Source: Thalassospira sp. HJ
GTDB taxonomy: Bacteria; Pseudomonadota; Alphaproteobacteria; Rhodospirillales; Thalassospiraceae
Assembly (NCBI RefSeq): GCF_000948415.1
Contig: NZ_JYII01000008.1
Coordinates: 55,534-119,533 of the forward strand
Direction of reading: 5' to 3'
DNA: 64,000 bases
The notes under the pieces were generated by a model that had not been told where the DNA came from, ran no database searches, and was given only the letters and a program-made list of their open reading frames with translations. This document shows positions 56,475 through 64,000 of this stretch, in pieces. Both the position numbers and the translations under genes were made by a program. The first letter of the stretch is position 1, and each line of letters begins with the position of its first letter.

Positions 56475-57251
56475 CTAGGCGGCTTCTTCCTGTTCTTCAG
56501 TCCCGGAGTTATCTCCGGTGTCTGTATTATCGTTGCTGGTATCTGTGCCATTCGCGCCCAGCTTCACGTTGGTCAGGGTCGAGAACGGTACAGAGACATC
56601 GCCCATGCGCAGGTAGATATCGCTGTCATCAATATCGACACTATCGACGGTGCCGATGATCCCGATTGCCACAGCTGCCGGATCGCCGTCTTCATCAAGG
56701 AAGCTGTTGCCGTTGGCTGCCATCGGGCTGACCACCAGGGTATAGGCACCTGCATCCTGTTCCACGCCGTTGTTGTTCTTCCCGTCCCAGGTAAAGGTCT
56801 GGAGGCCGGAAACATCGGTGAGTTCTTCGGAGTAGATCGTTTTGCCGCTCTGATCCTGGATCTGCAGTTGCAGACGCGGAACTTCAGGTGAAACGTTATA
56901 TTTGTAAGACAGGCTTTCGCCTTCTTCGCGCCAGTTGGTGTCACCAACCGCCTCGATTTCGGCACCGACATAGGACAGTGCGGAAAGCTGACGTTGCTGA
57001 CCCTGCATGGCGATCAGGTCTTCAAGGTTTCTGTTGCTTTGAATACCTTGCTCGACCTGGGCGAACTGGCTCAGCTGGTCGGTGAATTTATCACTTTCCA
57101 TCGGCGAGGTCGGGTCCTGGTTCTGCAACTGCGTGGTCAGCAGGGTCAGGAACGTGTCAAAGTTCTGTGCCAGCTGATTGGCGGCGTTGCTCGAAGCGGC
57201 ATTGGTATCCGCTTGCGACAGGCCAACGTTTGTCAGGGATGAAATGGTCAT
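56475..57251 (-). CDS. flgD: Hook cap protein FlgD
   Basis: FlgD is the scaffold at the tip of the growing hook. The 258-residue protein has the conserved N-terminal region FDTFLTLLTTQLQNQDPTSPMESDKFTDQLSQFAQVEQG, followed by a FLIK/Ig-like domain (YNVSPEVPRLQLQIQD, then FTWDGKNNNGVEQDAGAYTL). The C-terminus is an acidic tail (DTSNDNTDTGDNSGTEEQEE). It lies 21 bases after fliK. Confidence 0.95.
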   Translation of the reverse strand: MTISSLTNVGLSQADTNAASSNAANQLAQNFDTFLTLLTTQLQNQDPTSPMESDKFTDQLSQFAQVEQGIQSNRNLEDLIAMQGQQRQLSALSYVGAEIEAVGDTNWREEGESLSYKYNVSPEVPRLQLQIQDQSGKTIYSEELTDVSGLQTFTWDGKNNNGVEQDAGAYTLVVSPMAANGNSFLDEDGDPAAVAIGIIGTVDSVDIDDSDIYLRMGDVSVPFSTLTNVKLGANGTDTSNDNTDTGDNSGTEEQEEAA

Positions 57252-57272
57252 GGGATTGTCCCTCTACCTTTT

Positions 57273-58922
57273 CTAGATCCGGATATCGACAAGGCCGTTG
57301 GGATTGATCCCGTAGCCAATTGCGACATGTTCGGCAAGTTCGGTGCCACTCATGACATCACCATCATCGGGGCTGCTGCCCTGATCGGCGGTCATACGAG
57401 ATTGGCCGTTGCCTTCCTGACTCTGGCCACCTTCATTTCGATGCTCGAAGGTGAAGCTTTGACTGTCTGCATTCAAACCTGCGTCTTTCAACGCCTGCTG
57501 CAGGGCACGAGAATCCTGACGCAGCATGTCTAGGGTTTCGCGCGTATCTGCCTGAATAACGCCTTGAACCCGGCCATCTTGACCGATTTCCATTTTGACA
57601 TCGACGCGTCCGAGATGTTCTGGACGAAGCTGAACGGAAATCTTGTCGACGCCTTCACTGGCGGCATTGCGGATTGAGACCGCAACCTGCTGCTGAACCT
57701 GTTGCGACGGCGCCTGACGCGCTGTCTGCGCGGTCTGACCACCGGTATTGGTCTGATGCAGGCTGTTGGTGCTGCCCGGTTGGCCGTTGGCTGTTGCCGT
57801 GGCTTCGGTCCCGCCAGTTGCCGTCACCGAAGTGGTGGCTGCGGCACTTTGCGGGGCAGCAGGGTTGTTTTGTGCATTTTGCACGTTTGCGGCTGCTGCC
57901 ATGGCCTGCTGTGCAGCCTGGGCAGTTTGCGCCGGGTTGGTTGCGCCAGCTTGCTGGGTGCTGTTGGCGGCTTGGCTGTTTGTCGCGCTATTTACGCCGT
58001 TGGCGGCATCGGTTTTACCTTTGCCGTCTCCGGTCATGGAGTCCATAACCCGTGACAGGAACTTGTCAGAGGACAATTCATCACCATTGGCCGCGTCAGC
58101 ACCGTTCAGCGCTATTTTCGCCGAGGATGATGCCGCCGGCTGCGAAAGGGCCGTCGAGTTCATCAAGCCGTCAGTGGTCGTATCTGCAGCTGCGGGGGTG
58201 CCATTGGTCGTGCCAGCTGCATTCTGACCATTTGCCAGAGCTGCATTCTGACCGTTGGTGGTTCCTGCCGCGCTGGTCGCTTTCACTTCGGCTGCTTTTG
58301 CCTTGGCCAGTTCAATGGCTTCCGGGGATCCGGGAAGGGGAACCGCCTGTGTCGGCTGGTTTGGATCAACCATACCTGCTTGATTTGTTACGGATGCATC
58401 CGCAACCGGGCCATCATCGTTGGCATCAGCAGAATTGGTGTCTTCAGATGCCGAAGCAGTGTTTTTACCGTCTTCGGAAGAAGCTTGGTTGTCTTGTGAA
58501 TGATCATCACCATCCGCCGTTTCCATCTCTTCGCCCGAGCGGTCATCGTCTGAGCGATTGGCTTCGACGTCGCGCGGTTCGTCGGATTTCGGATCATCGA
58601 TTTTAGCGTGATCGTCATGATCTTCGTGTTCGTCACGGGCTGCGCGAACTGGTTCTTCGTCTCGGCGATCTTCTGCGCGCGCCTCATCCATGCTGCGCTC
58701 ATCACGTGCGGATCTGCGGGCATCCATGTCCGCGCGCCGTTCATCCAGGTTCTTCTGGGCAGATTTTGCCGCGTCGTGTTTGACCTGCTGGTTTTGTTCA
58801 GACCAGTTGTCTGTGATCGATGCCATGATATCGCCAAAGCCGGAACCCTTGCTGTTGCTAGGGTTGTTGCCGGGAATGGAGACAGTTGGCATCACGCTAT
58901 TTGTAATCGCAGAGCTGTTCAT
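57273..58922 (-). CDS. fliK: Hook-length control protein FliK
   Basis: FliK measures hook length and switches export from hook to filament. In this 549-residue protein about 400 N-terminal residues are low complexity (charged Asp/Arg/Glu, then Ala/Asn/Gln/Thr), acting as the ruler. The folded C-terminal domain holds DKISVQLRPEHLGRVDVKMEIGQDGRVQGVIQADTRETLDML, the Flg_hook signature. A sigma-54 promoter lies 35 bases before the start codon. It heads fliK-flgD-flgE. Confidence 0.93.
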   Translation of the reverse strand: MNSSAITNSVMPTVSIPGNNPSNSKGSGFGDIMASITDNWSEQNQQVKHDAAKSAQKNLDERRADMDARRSARDERSMDEARAEDRRDEEPVRAARDEHEDHDDHAKIDDPKSDEPRDVEANRSDDDRSGEEMETADGDDHSQDNQASSEDGKNTASASEDTNSADANDDGPVADASVTNQAGMVDPNQPTQAVPLPGSPEAIELAKAKAAEVKATSAAGTTNGQNAALANGQNAAGTTNGTPAAADTTTDGLMNSTALSQPAASSSAKIALNGADAANGDELSSDKFLSRVMDSMTGDGKGKTDAANGVNSATNSQAANSTQQAGATNPAQTAQAAQQAMAAAANVQNAQNNPAAPQSAAATTSVTATGGTEATATANGQPGSTNSLHQTNTGGQTAQTARQAPSQQVQQQVAVSIRNAASEGVDKISVQLRPEHLGRVDVKMEIGQDGRVQGVIQADTRETLDMLRQDSRALQQALKDAGLNADSQSFTFEHRNEGGQSQEGNGQSRMTADQGSSPDDGDVMSGTELAEHVAIGYGINPNGLVDIRI

Positions 58923-58956
58923 GACCTTGGTCCTTATGGAAGCAGTGTCAGAACAT

Positions 58957-58973
58957 TTGCAAGCGGCGGGCCA
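58957..58973 (-). promoter_or_regulatory. Sigma-54 promoter of fliK-flgD-flgE
   Basis: Minus strand reads TGGCCCG, four bases, TTGC, with the invariant GG and GC ten bases apart. It differs from TGGCACG-N4-TTGC by one base. Predicted start is about 25 bases before the fliK ATG. Confidence 0.85.
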
Positions 58974-59121
58974 GTTTTACGAGTTAACGTTTTCTACATA
59001 TTTTCAGCAGGTTACAGGGGTTTGATCGGCGAAGGCAGATTTTGCCGCAGGGGCGGATGCGACCAGCCGGGCAAAATTGATCCGGTCGTTATTGTCTGGT
59101 TGAGCGTACGAATGGGTAGGC

Positions 59122-59156
59122 CAAAATAAAAAGGCCCCCGAAACTCGGAGGCCTTT
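59122..59156 (-). terminator. Terminator after fliS
   Basis: On the minus strand AAAGGCCTCCGAG and CGGGGGCCTTT pair around a short loop, followed by TTATTTT. It is 33 bases past the fliS stop. Confidence 0.85.
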
Positions 59157-59188
59157 GAATGCCGTGTGATGACTTGTGACGTATGGAA

Positions 59189-59695
59189 TCAGGCCGAAAT
59201 GGACAGACCGGATTTTGCCGGTTTTTCCGCCTCGTCGGACGCGGCAGCAGGAGCCTCGGCGGCCTGATTGGTCTGTGCCGGGCGGTCCTGTTGCGCGGTC
59301 AAAACAGCCTGACGCAATTCACTTTCACTTTTCTCGGAGAGTTCAGCCCAGGAATCACGCAGCGGTGTGAGTAGTCTGATCACTTCTGCTGCGGCATTCG
59401 GGTCGTTCTTGCGGTCCACATCCATCAAACGGATCATGCAGTGGGTATAGAGACGTTCAAGGTTCGCAGCGATTTCGCCGCCCTGTTCCATATCCAAAGT
59501 GTTCGAAAGATGTGCAATCAGTTCCTGCGCACTGCAGTTGGCGTTGCAACGGCCTTGAATGTCATTGCGTTCGATCGCGTTTTGCGCCTCCTGCAAGCGC
59601 GACAAGGTCTTCTCAAACAGCATAAACACCATCTTTGCTGGTGTAGCCGTGTTGACCTGTTGTTGCTTGTATGTATGGGCGGCGTGTTCGTTCAT
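59189..59695 (-). CDS. fliS: Flagellin export chaperone FliS
   Basis: FliS binds the C-terminus of flagellin and keeps it unfolded for export. The 168-residue protein has the helical core with YKQQQVNTATPAKMVFMLFEKTLSRLQEA and MEQGGEIAANLERLYTHCMIRLMDVDRKNDPNAAAEV, the usual FliS pattern. After about residue 130 there is an extra Ala/Gln/Glu tail (QTNQAAEAPAAASDEAEK). It lies 83 bases after fliD and likely shares its transcript. Confidence 0.9.
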   Translation of the reverse strand: MNEHAAHTYKQQQVNTATPAKMVFMLFEKTLSRLQEAQNAIERNDIQGRCNANCSAQELIAHLSNTLDMEQGGEIAANLERLYTHCMIRLMDVDRKNDPNAAAEVIRLLTPLRDSWAELSEKSESELRQAVLTAQQDRPAQTNQAAEAPAAASDEAEKPAKSGLSISA

Positions 59696-59778
59696 GCGAC
59701 ACTCCTTGGTATACGACGCGTGTGTTCAGTGTGCATGTTTAGCAGAGAAAAGTTAACTATTATCTTTTCCGGCGGCCA

Positions 59779-61548
59779 TTAACTATCTTTTCCCGCGGAC
59801 ATCAGTTCATCGAGAGAGCTCTGGATGTTCTTCATGCGGGCAAGGGCCGATTCCATTGCAATGAACTGATCCATAAGGACTTCTCGCTGCCGGGCGAGAC
59901 GCTCGTCGATCCGGTCAACTTTTTCTTCATGAGACGTCGTTTGGGTCTCTAGTTCGGAGATTGCCTGCGTTAAAGTGCCTTCTTCATCGTCCAGAATGGA
60001 CTCCAGCTCGAAGTAGAACTGTGCGCCAATACCAACACTTGTAGTAACCGTTGCGGTATCTGATGCGGCTGCATCGCCGCCGTAAAACAGTCGTAAGCCG
60101 TCCGCCGTCCGTATACTGTTTCCTGAAACCACGGCGTTTTTGCCGGTTGTAGTTACGCCATCAACTGTGATGTCATACGTGACGCTGTTGATTATCCCGC
60201 CGGATGCATCAATAGTGAACTCGTAGGTCGCTGCGTTGGTGTTGCTGTCAAAGCCTGTCATAGTGACATCAGAGTTGTCCGATTTCCCACGGAACAAGAA
60301 CAGTTCCATGACTTCATCAGGCTCATTTAGCAACGCTTCATTAAGGGCGGTTTCGTCAACTTCAATCGTTTTGCTTAAAAGTGGATCTTCGCTGGATCCA
60401 TAGGCGACAAAGCCCAAGCCGATTTCCGCCAACACGGAATAGTCATCTTGATCGACGCGATCAGTCACACCATTAGCAAACGAACCAGCGATCTGTTGAA
60501 GGGCGGACTCAATACCTTTGACAGAAGTATTGCCCAGCAAAATCGCATCATCTGACGCTTCACCCGTAGTCGGGTCGACGAAGGTCTTTTCGTTGATGAA
60601 AGTTTGAACGGCGTTGTAGGCGTCAACAAAGTCAAGAATGGCCGTTTTTGCCTGATTCAAATCCTGTTCGATTTCGATCGTGATTTCCGTACCAGGTTCT
60701 GCATCATACAGGTTGATGGTCAGGCCATCAATCAGGTCAGAAAACTCGTTTGACCCACGAGTTACCGTAATGCCATCAAGCTCAATGATGGCATTGTTGC
60801 CGTCGTCAATAACTCTGGCTGGTTCGATCGTAGTTGGGTCGTTTAGAATGCCAAGGTTTTGCAAAACGGTAGCGCCGCCGTCATCGGTAAAGGACATGCG
60901 GTTGTCCTCACCTTCCTCGGTCGAGGTCAGGATCAGGGTGCTTTCCGTATCAGATACTTTAACAACCGACGCCTGAACGCCAGTTGAGTCCTTGACGTTG
61001 TTAATCTTGTCACGAATATCCTGCAGCGTGTCGCCTGCAGCGACTGTCACAGACGAGCTTCCGGCACCACCGGTGATGGTAAAGCTGCCGGTGCCGGTAA
61101 TCCCGGTAACATCGGCGCTTGCTGCGACCGGTTGCGTTTCACTGGAAAGTTTGTGTCGGCTGGCAACCTGGGTAATCTCGAAGGTGTAAGAACCGGTTTC
61201 TGCGGCATTACTTGCAGTCACACCCATCAGGCTGCCTGCATCGCTGCCATCAGATGCCGCGAAAATCTGTTTAGACTCGAAGATATTCTTTGAATTGTCA
61301 AAACTGGTCGCACCATACAGGTTCGCCATAGAGTCCTTGAGCGTACCAACAAGGGTCTGCAGCTCTTTCAGCGCAGCAACCTTTTCGTCGTTCGCTTCAA
61401 TCCGGGTTTCCAGATTGTCGGCAGGGATACGACGGGCAGCAATCATCTGGTCGACGGTGTCGACGAAATCAATGTTGGACGATCCGCCAGACAACTGGAC
61501 ACGGCCGTTCTCACCAACATAGATGTTATTTAAATTCAGGCTGCTCAT
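59779..61548 (-). CDS. fliD: Flagellar cap protein FliD
   Basis: FliD caps the filament and folds flagellin subunits. The 589-residue protein has NIDFVDTVDQMIAARRIPADNLETRIEANDEKVAALKELQTLV at the N-terminus and, at the end, SELETQTTSHEEKVDRIDERLARQREVLMDQFIAMESALARMKNIQSSLDELM, the two halves of the coiled-coil D0-D1 region. VTAGDTLQDIRDKIN-like and LILTSTEEGEDNRM stretches are typical of the FliD repeat domain. It has its own sigma-54 promoter. Confidence 0.94.
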   Translation of the reverse strand: MSSLNLNNIYVGENGRVQLSGGSSNIDFVDTVDQMIAARRIPADNLETRIEANDEKVAALKELQTLVGTLKDSMANLYGATSFDNSKNIFESKQIFAASDGSDAGSLMGVTASNAAETGSYTFEITQVASRHKLSSETQPVAASADVTGITGTGSFTITGGAGSSSVTVAAGDTLQDIRDKINNVKDSTGVQASVVKVSDTESTLILTSTEEGEDNRMSFTDDGGATVLQNLGILNDPTTIEPARVIDDGNNAIIELDGITVTRGSNEFSDLIDGLTINLYDAEPGTEITIEIEQDLNQAKTAILDFVDAYNAVQTFINEKTFVDPTTGEASDDAILLGNTSVKGIESALQQIAGSFANGVTDRVDQDDYSVLAEIGLGFVAYGSSEDPLLSKTIEVDETALNEALLNEPDEVMELFLFRGKSDNSDVTMTGFDSNTNAATYEFTIDASGGIINSVTYDITVDGVTTTGKNAVVSGNSIRTADGLRLFYGGDAAASDTATVTTSVGIGAQFYFELESILDDEEGTLTQAISELETQTTSHEEKVDRIDERLARQREVLMDQFIAMESALARMKNIQSSLDELMSAGKDS

Positions 61549-61613
61549 TGGTTTAGCTCCTTGGGTGCTCTAGGCTAATTTTGCCTGCAACCGATATGTT
61601 GTGTCAAATCGGG

Positions 61614-61630
61614 ATGCAACAACTGTGCCT
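61614..61630 (-). promoter_or_regulatory. Sigma-54 promoter of fliD
   Basis: Minus strand reads GGCACAG, three bases, TTGCAT with GG and GC ten bases apart, close to the -24/-12 consensus. It lies between the flaG stop and fliD, with a predicted leader of about 55 bases. Confidence 0.8.
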
Positions 61631-61650
61631 GTATGCGCCCACTCGCTGTG

Positions 61651-62016
61651 TTAAATTTCTTCGTCGACAAAACTGCCGAGATATTCACGCATCTGCGAGA
61701 ACAGCTGCTGCAATTCTTTGGACGGCAGTTCGCGCAGGACATCACCGCTGACGGGGTCCGTCACCTTCGCAACAACGCGACCGGTATCCGGATTGAAGTT
61801 CAGCTCAACACGTGCCGTGCCATCTGCCAGGTCCGGCAGATCAATACTGGCAAGCGCTTCCTGCATCTTCTGCGGAACTGCAGAAGGTTTTACTTCCGGT
61901 TTTGCTGCTGCGGCGCCGGTATCAGCTCTCGCTGCCGGTGCTGCTGGTGCGGCCGGGGCAGGATGAGCGTTACCGCCCGGACTGCTTGGCGCACTATAGT
62001 TTTGTACGACTTCCAT
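61651..62016 (-). CDS. flaG: FlaG family protein
   Basis: A 121-residue protein. After about 45 residues rich in Ala and Pro comes the FlaG domain: VELNFNPDTGRVVAKVTDPVSGDVLRELPSKELQQLFSQMREYLG. FlaG influences filament length in some bacteria, its mechanism is not settled. It lies between flagellin and fliD on the same strand, which is the usual place. Confidence 0.9.
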   Translation of the reverse strand: MEVVQNYSAPSSPGGNAHPAPAAPAAPAARADTGAAAAKPEVKPSAVPQKMQEALASIDLPDLADGTARVELNFNPDTGRVVAKVTDPVSGDVLRELPSKELQQLFSQMREYLGSFVDEEI

Positions 62017-62037
62017 TTTTCAGCTCCTTAAAGCCGC

Positions 62038-62057
62038 CATCCTGTAACAGCAGGATG
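62038..62057 (-). repeat. Hairpin in the flaG leader
   Basis: CATCCTG and CAGGATG flank six bases, and a second pair, GAGTAC/GTACTC, lies at 62073-62093. Both sit between the flagellin stop and the flaG start. Either could slow decay or partly terminate the flagellin transcript. Confidence 0.5.
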
Positions 62058-62109
62058 AAACTTGAAAACGACGAGTACCAACCATCAGTACTCTGGGGCA
62101 AATTCTAGG

Positions 62110-63450
62110 TTACTGCAACAGACGCAGCAGGTTTTGAGGCATCTGGTTGGCCTGTGCGAGCATGGCGACACCCGACTGAACCAGGATTTGCTTGGAGGTA
62201 AAGGCGGTCATTTCGGCCGCAACATCAAGATCAAGCAGGGTCGAGCGTGCAGACTCTGTGTTTTCCTGCGTGGTCGCCAAGTTTTGTCCGGCGAAGTCCA
62301 AGCGGTTTTGATAGGTACCGATATTGGCACGGGCACGCTGCAGGTCGTCAATTGCCCGCCCTACAACTTCTACAGCCTCCTGTGCACCGGCAGCCGTATC
62401 AATCGCATTTGCCCCAAGGTCAGCGATGGAAACTTCTGTGCCAAGGGCGCCGGCACCCAAGGTATCGGAGTCTACTGACGAAAATTCAATCGACATTCGA
62501 TCATTTGCGGTATTTCCTGCTCCGACTTGGAAGTCAACGCTCTGCTGGAGAGCCTGACCGTTGTCAGCGGCCATGTTAACGACATTCAATGAAGAGTCGT
62601 TACCGGCAACGCCGTTGAAGGTGGTGTCAGAGCCGAAGTTCGACGCACCAGTGTTGTCTGCGGCAATCGACGATACAGATGCCGAGAAGTTGGTGTTTAC
62701 TGTAAAGCTCAGGCCAAGCTCATCGAAGTTCAGGGTCGCATTTTCACCAGCCCCAATTGCGGTGGTGCCGCCCGAAGCATAGTCCGTTACGTCGATCGAC
62801 TGCGAACGGTTGTCGCCGTCAACAGTGGCATTCACCGTCATGATGACCTGGCCACCGGCAGCGTAATCGATATCAACTTCAAAGTTGTTATCGGTGATGT
62901 CGCTATCGGTATCGGTCGCCCAGTAGTTGTTATCGGTGATGGCAAAATTGTCGAAGCCGTTGACCGGGGTCAGGGCCGCGCCGCTTCCGCCGGTCGCGAG
63001 ATCGCCAAAGTTAATCGCAACGTCGCCGCCGTCACCCAACAGCTGAATGCCGTTGAAGTTGGTCGATGAAGCAATGCGGTCGATTTCTTCGCGTAGCTGA
63101 ACGAATTCGTCATTCAGGAACCCGCGTTCGGTGTCGGACAAGTTGCCCGAGGATGCCTGAACAGCAAGTGTCTTCATGCGCACCAGGATATTATCGATGG
63201 TTGCCATGCCGCCATCGGCGATCTGGAGCATCGAGTTGGCTTGACCAACGTTCACCGAAGCTGTTTTGAGAGACTCTGTCGTTGCATTCAAACGCGCGCC
63301 AATCGCCATCGAGGCAGCATCATCTCGCGCAGAAACGACGCGTGTACCTGACGACAGTTTAGATAGGGAGCGGGTCGCTGCTGTGTCCGACGCAGTCAAG
63401 TTGCGATGTGCAACATTGGCAGCATAGTTCGAAATAATGTTAAGAGCCAT
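62110..63450 (-). CDS. fliC: Flagellin
   Basis: The filament subunit, 446 residues. The N-terminal helix MALNIISNYAANVAHRNLTASDTAATRSLSKLSSGTRVVSARDDAASMAIGARL and the C-terminal DVAAEMTAFTSKQILVQSGVAMLAQANQMPQNLLRLLQ are the D0/D1 parts; the centre is Thr/Asp/Asn/Ala-rich and variable. AGGAGATGCGTT precedes the ATG at 63450, where homology begins; the frame runs further without homology. A sigma-54 promoter lies about 190 bases upstream. Confidence 0.97.
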   Translation of the reverse strand: MALNIISNYAANVAHRNLTASDTAATRSLSKLSSGTRVVSARDDAASMAIGARLNATTESLKTASVNVGQANSMLQIADGGMATIDNILVRMKTLAVQASSGNLSDTERGFLNDEFVQLREEIDRIASSTNFNGIQLLGDGGDVAINFGDLATGGSGAALTPVNGFDNFAITDNNYWATDTDSDITDNNFEVDIDYAAGGQVIMTVNATVDGDNRSQSIDVTDYASGGTTAIGAGENATLNFDELGLSFTVNTNFSASVSSIAADNTGASNFGSDTTFNGVAGNDSSLNVVNMAADNGQALQQSVDFQVGAGNTANDRMSIEFSSVDSDTLGAGALGTEVSIADLGANAIDTAAGAQEAVEVVGRAIDDLQRARANIGTYQNRLDFAGQNLATTQENTESARSTLLDLDVAAEMTAFTSKQILVQSGVAMLAQANQMPQNLLRLLQ

Positions 63451-63648
63451 AACGCATCTCCTACATGGATAGCTCTGGGCAACATCTTGTTGTCCGTGAT
63501 CCGGCACATTTGCCAGAAAATTTTCAGCCCAGACGTAGGGATGAAAACGGTAATACATATAGGATGAAATATACTTTTAGGTTAGATTTGTGTCCAGTGA
63601 AAAAAGAGTCCTCACTTTTTTGCAGTAAAAACAAATGGTTGCGTAGGG

Positions 63649-63664
63649 GGCAAAGCACTTGCCA
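63649..63664 (-). promoter_or_regulatory. Sigma-54 promoter of the flagellin gene
   Basis: Minus strand reads TGGCAAG, four bases, TTGC with the invariant GG and GC ten bases apart. One base differs from the consensus TGGCACG. Predicted leader length about 190 bases. Confidence 0.8.
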
Positions 63665-63825
63665 TGCCGGGCTTGTTAATGATTTGTAAACGAATCCGAC
63701 TCCAAGCCACTCGATCTAATGCTGGCTGGGCAATTATCCTGATGTATATATTTTGTGCTGATCTCTAAATGGATGTGGTCATGATGAAGCACGCCACTTG
63801 GACTTTAATTACTGCAGTTGCGACG

Positions 63826-63857
63826 CGAAAAGGGGCGGCCCGAAGGCCGCCCCTTTT
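63826..63857 (-). terminator. Terminator of the upstream flagellin gene
   Basis: AAAAGGGGCGGCC and GGCCGCCCCTTTT form a perfect 13-bp stem; on the minus strand the loop is TTCG, a very stable tetraloop. It lies 25 bases after the stop of the partial flagellin gene. Confidence 0.93.
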
Positions 63858-63881
63858 GTAAGACGTGTTTTGTTTTGCAGA

Positions 63882-64000
63882 TTACTGCAGCAGACGCAGC
63901 AGGTTCTGCGGCATCTGGTTTGCCTGTGCCAGCATGGCAACGCCGGACTGAACCAGGATCTGTTTTGAGGTGAAGGCCGTCATTTCGGCTGCCACATCAA
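63882..64000 (-). CDS. Second flagellin, C-terminal part only (cut by window end)
   Basis: The last 38 complete codons before the stop encode DVAAEMTAFTSKQILVQSG and on to the end NQMPQNLLRLLQ, identical residue for residue to the end of the flagellin at 62110. The DNA differs at about 15 positions, all silent. The N-terminal part lies beyond base 64000. The two genes are in tandem on the same strand, each with its own terminator or promoter. Confidence 0.93.
   Translation of the reverse strand, partial: DVAAEMTAFTSKQILVQSGVAMLAQANQMPQNLLRLLQ

Larger units (their letters stand above)
63451..63881. other. Region between the two flagellin genes
   Basis: About 430 bases without a gene. It includes the leader of the first flagellin (63451 to about 63640, AT-rich with an imperfect AAAAAAG/CTTTTTT hairpin near 63600-63620), a sigma-54 promoter, three GAnTC sites (63606-63610, 63692-63696, 63698-63702) and the terminator of the upstream flagellin. 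Confidence 0.6.

Overview
The window looks like a chromosomal segment of a marine alphaproteobacterium of the Rhodospirillales, most likely Thalassospira or a close relative. The evidence is moderate-to-high GC coding DNA, a CtrA cell-cycle regulator with a ChpT-type phosphotransferase, an FlbD-type sigma-54 activator, clustered GAnTC motifs (the target of the alphaproteobacterial CcrM methylase) upstream of ctrA and fliF, and a citramalate synthase. The genus is inferred from gene content and was not tested by a search. I see no insertion sequence, prophage, CRISPR array, tRNA or rRNA.

Bases 1-24300 are mostly housekeeping: NAD synthetase, glutamyl- and cysteinyl-tRNA synthetases, a Tat-exported aldo/keto reductase, an MFS and a LysE exporter, a DsbA-family protein, citramalate synthase, TrmJ, a periplasmic rhodanese/DsrE pair, ribosomal protein S4, an MscS channel, monothiol glutaredoxin and BolA split by rarD, a Glyoxalase_8/GIY-YIG pair, MoaA and several hypotheticals.

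Bases 24300-35800 are a chemotaxis and cell-cycle block: chpT, a hybrid cheA with two CheW-like domains and a receiver, cheW, cheY, cheB, cheR, a small membrane methyltransferase, then ctrA facing away from fliI-fliJ across a 407-bp region rich in inverted repeats. Bases 35800-42600 are an interlude with two lipoprotein/YbaK/TerC-type genes, a YnjBCD-type ABC importer and a 2OG-Fe(II) oxygenase.

Bases 42680-64000 are flagellar and all on the minus strand. The first run, read in transcription order, is fliF, fliH, fliN, motA, flbD, flhA, flhF, flhG and a FliK-like protein, with no fliG between fliF and fliH. The second run is fliK, flgD, flgE. The third is flagellin, flaG, fliD, fliS, preceded by the end of a second flagellin whose last 38 visible residues match the first exactly. 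Good sigma-54 promoters precede fliK, fliD and the flagellin gene, which fits the FlbD activator encoded here. Early genes (ctrA, fliF) instead carry inverted repeats with a GAnTC site in each arm. The most notable signals are these methylation-type palindromes, the long low-complexity tails on CheB, CheR, FliI and FliH, and the missing fliG.
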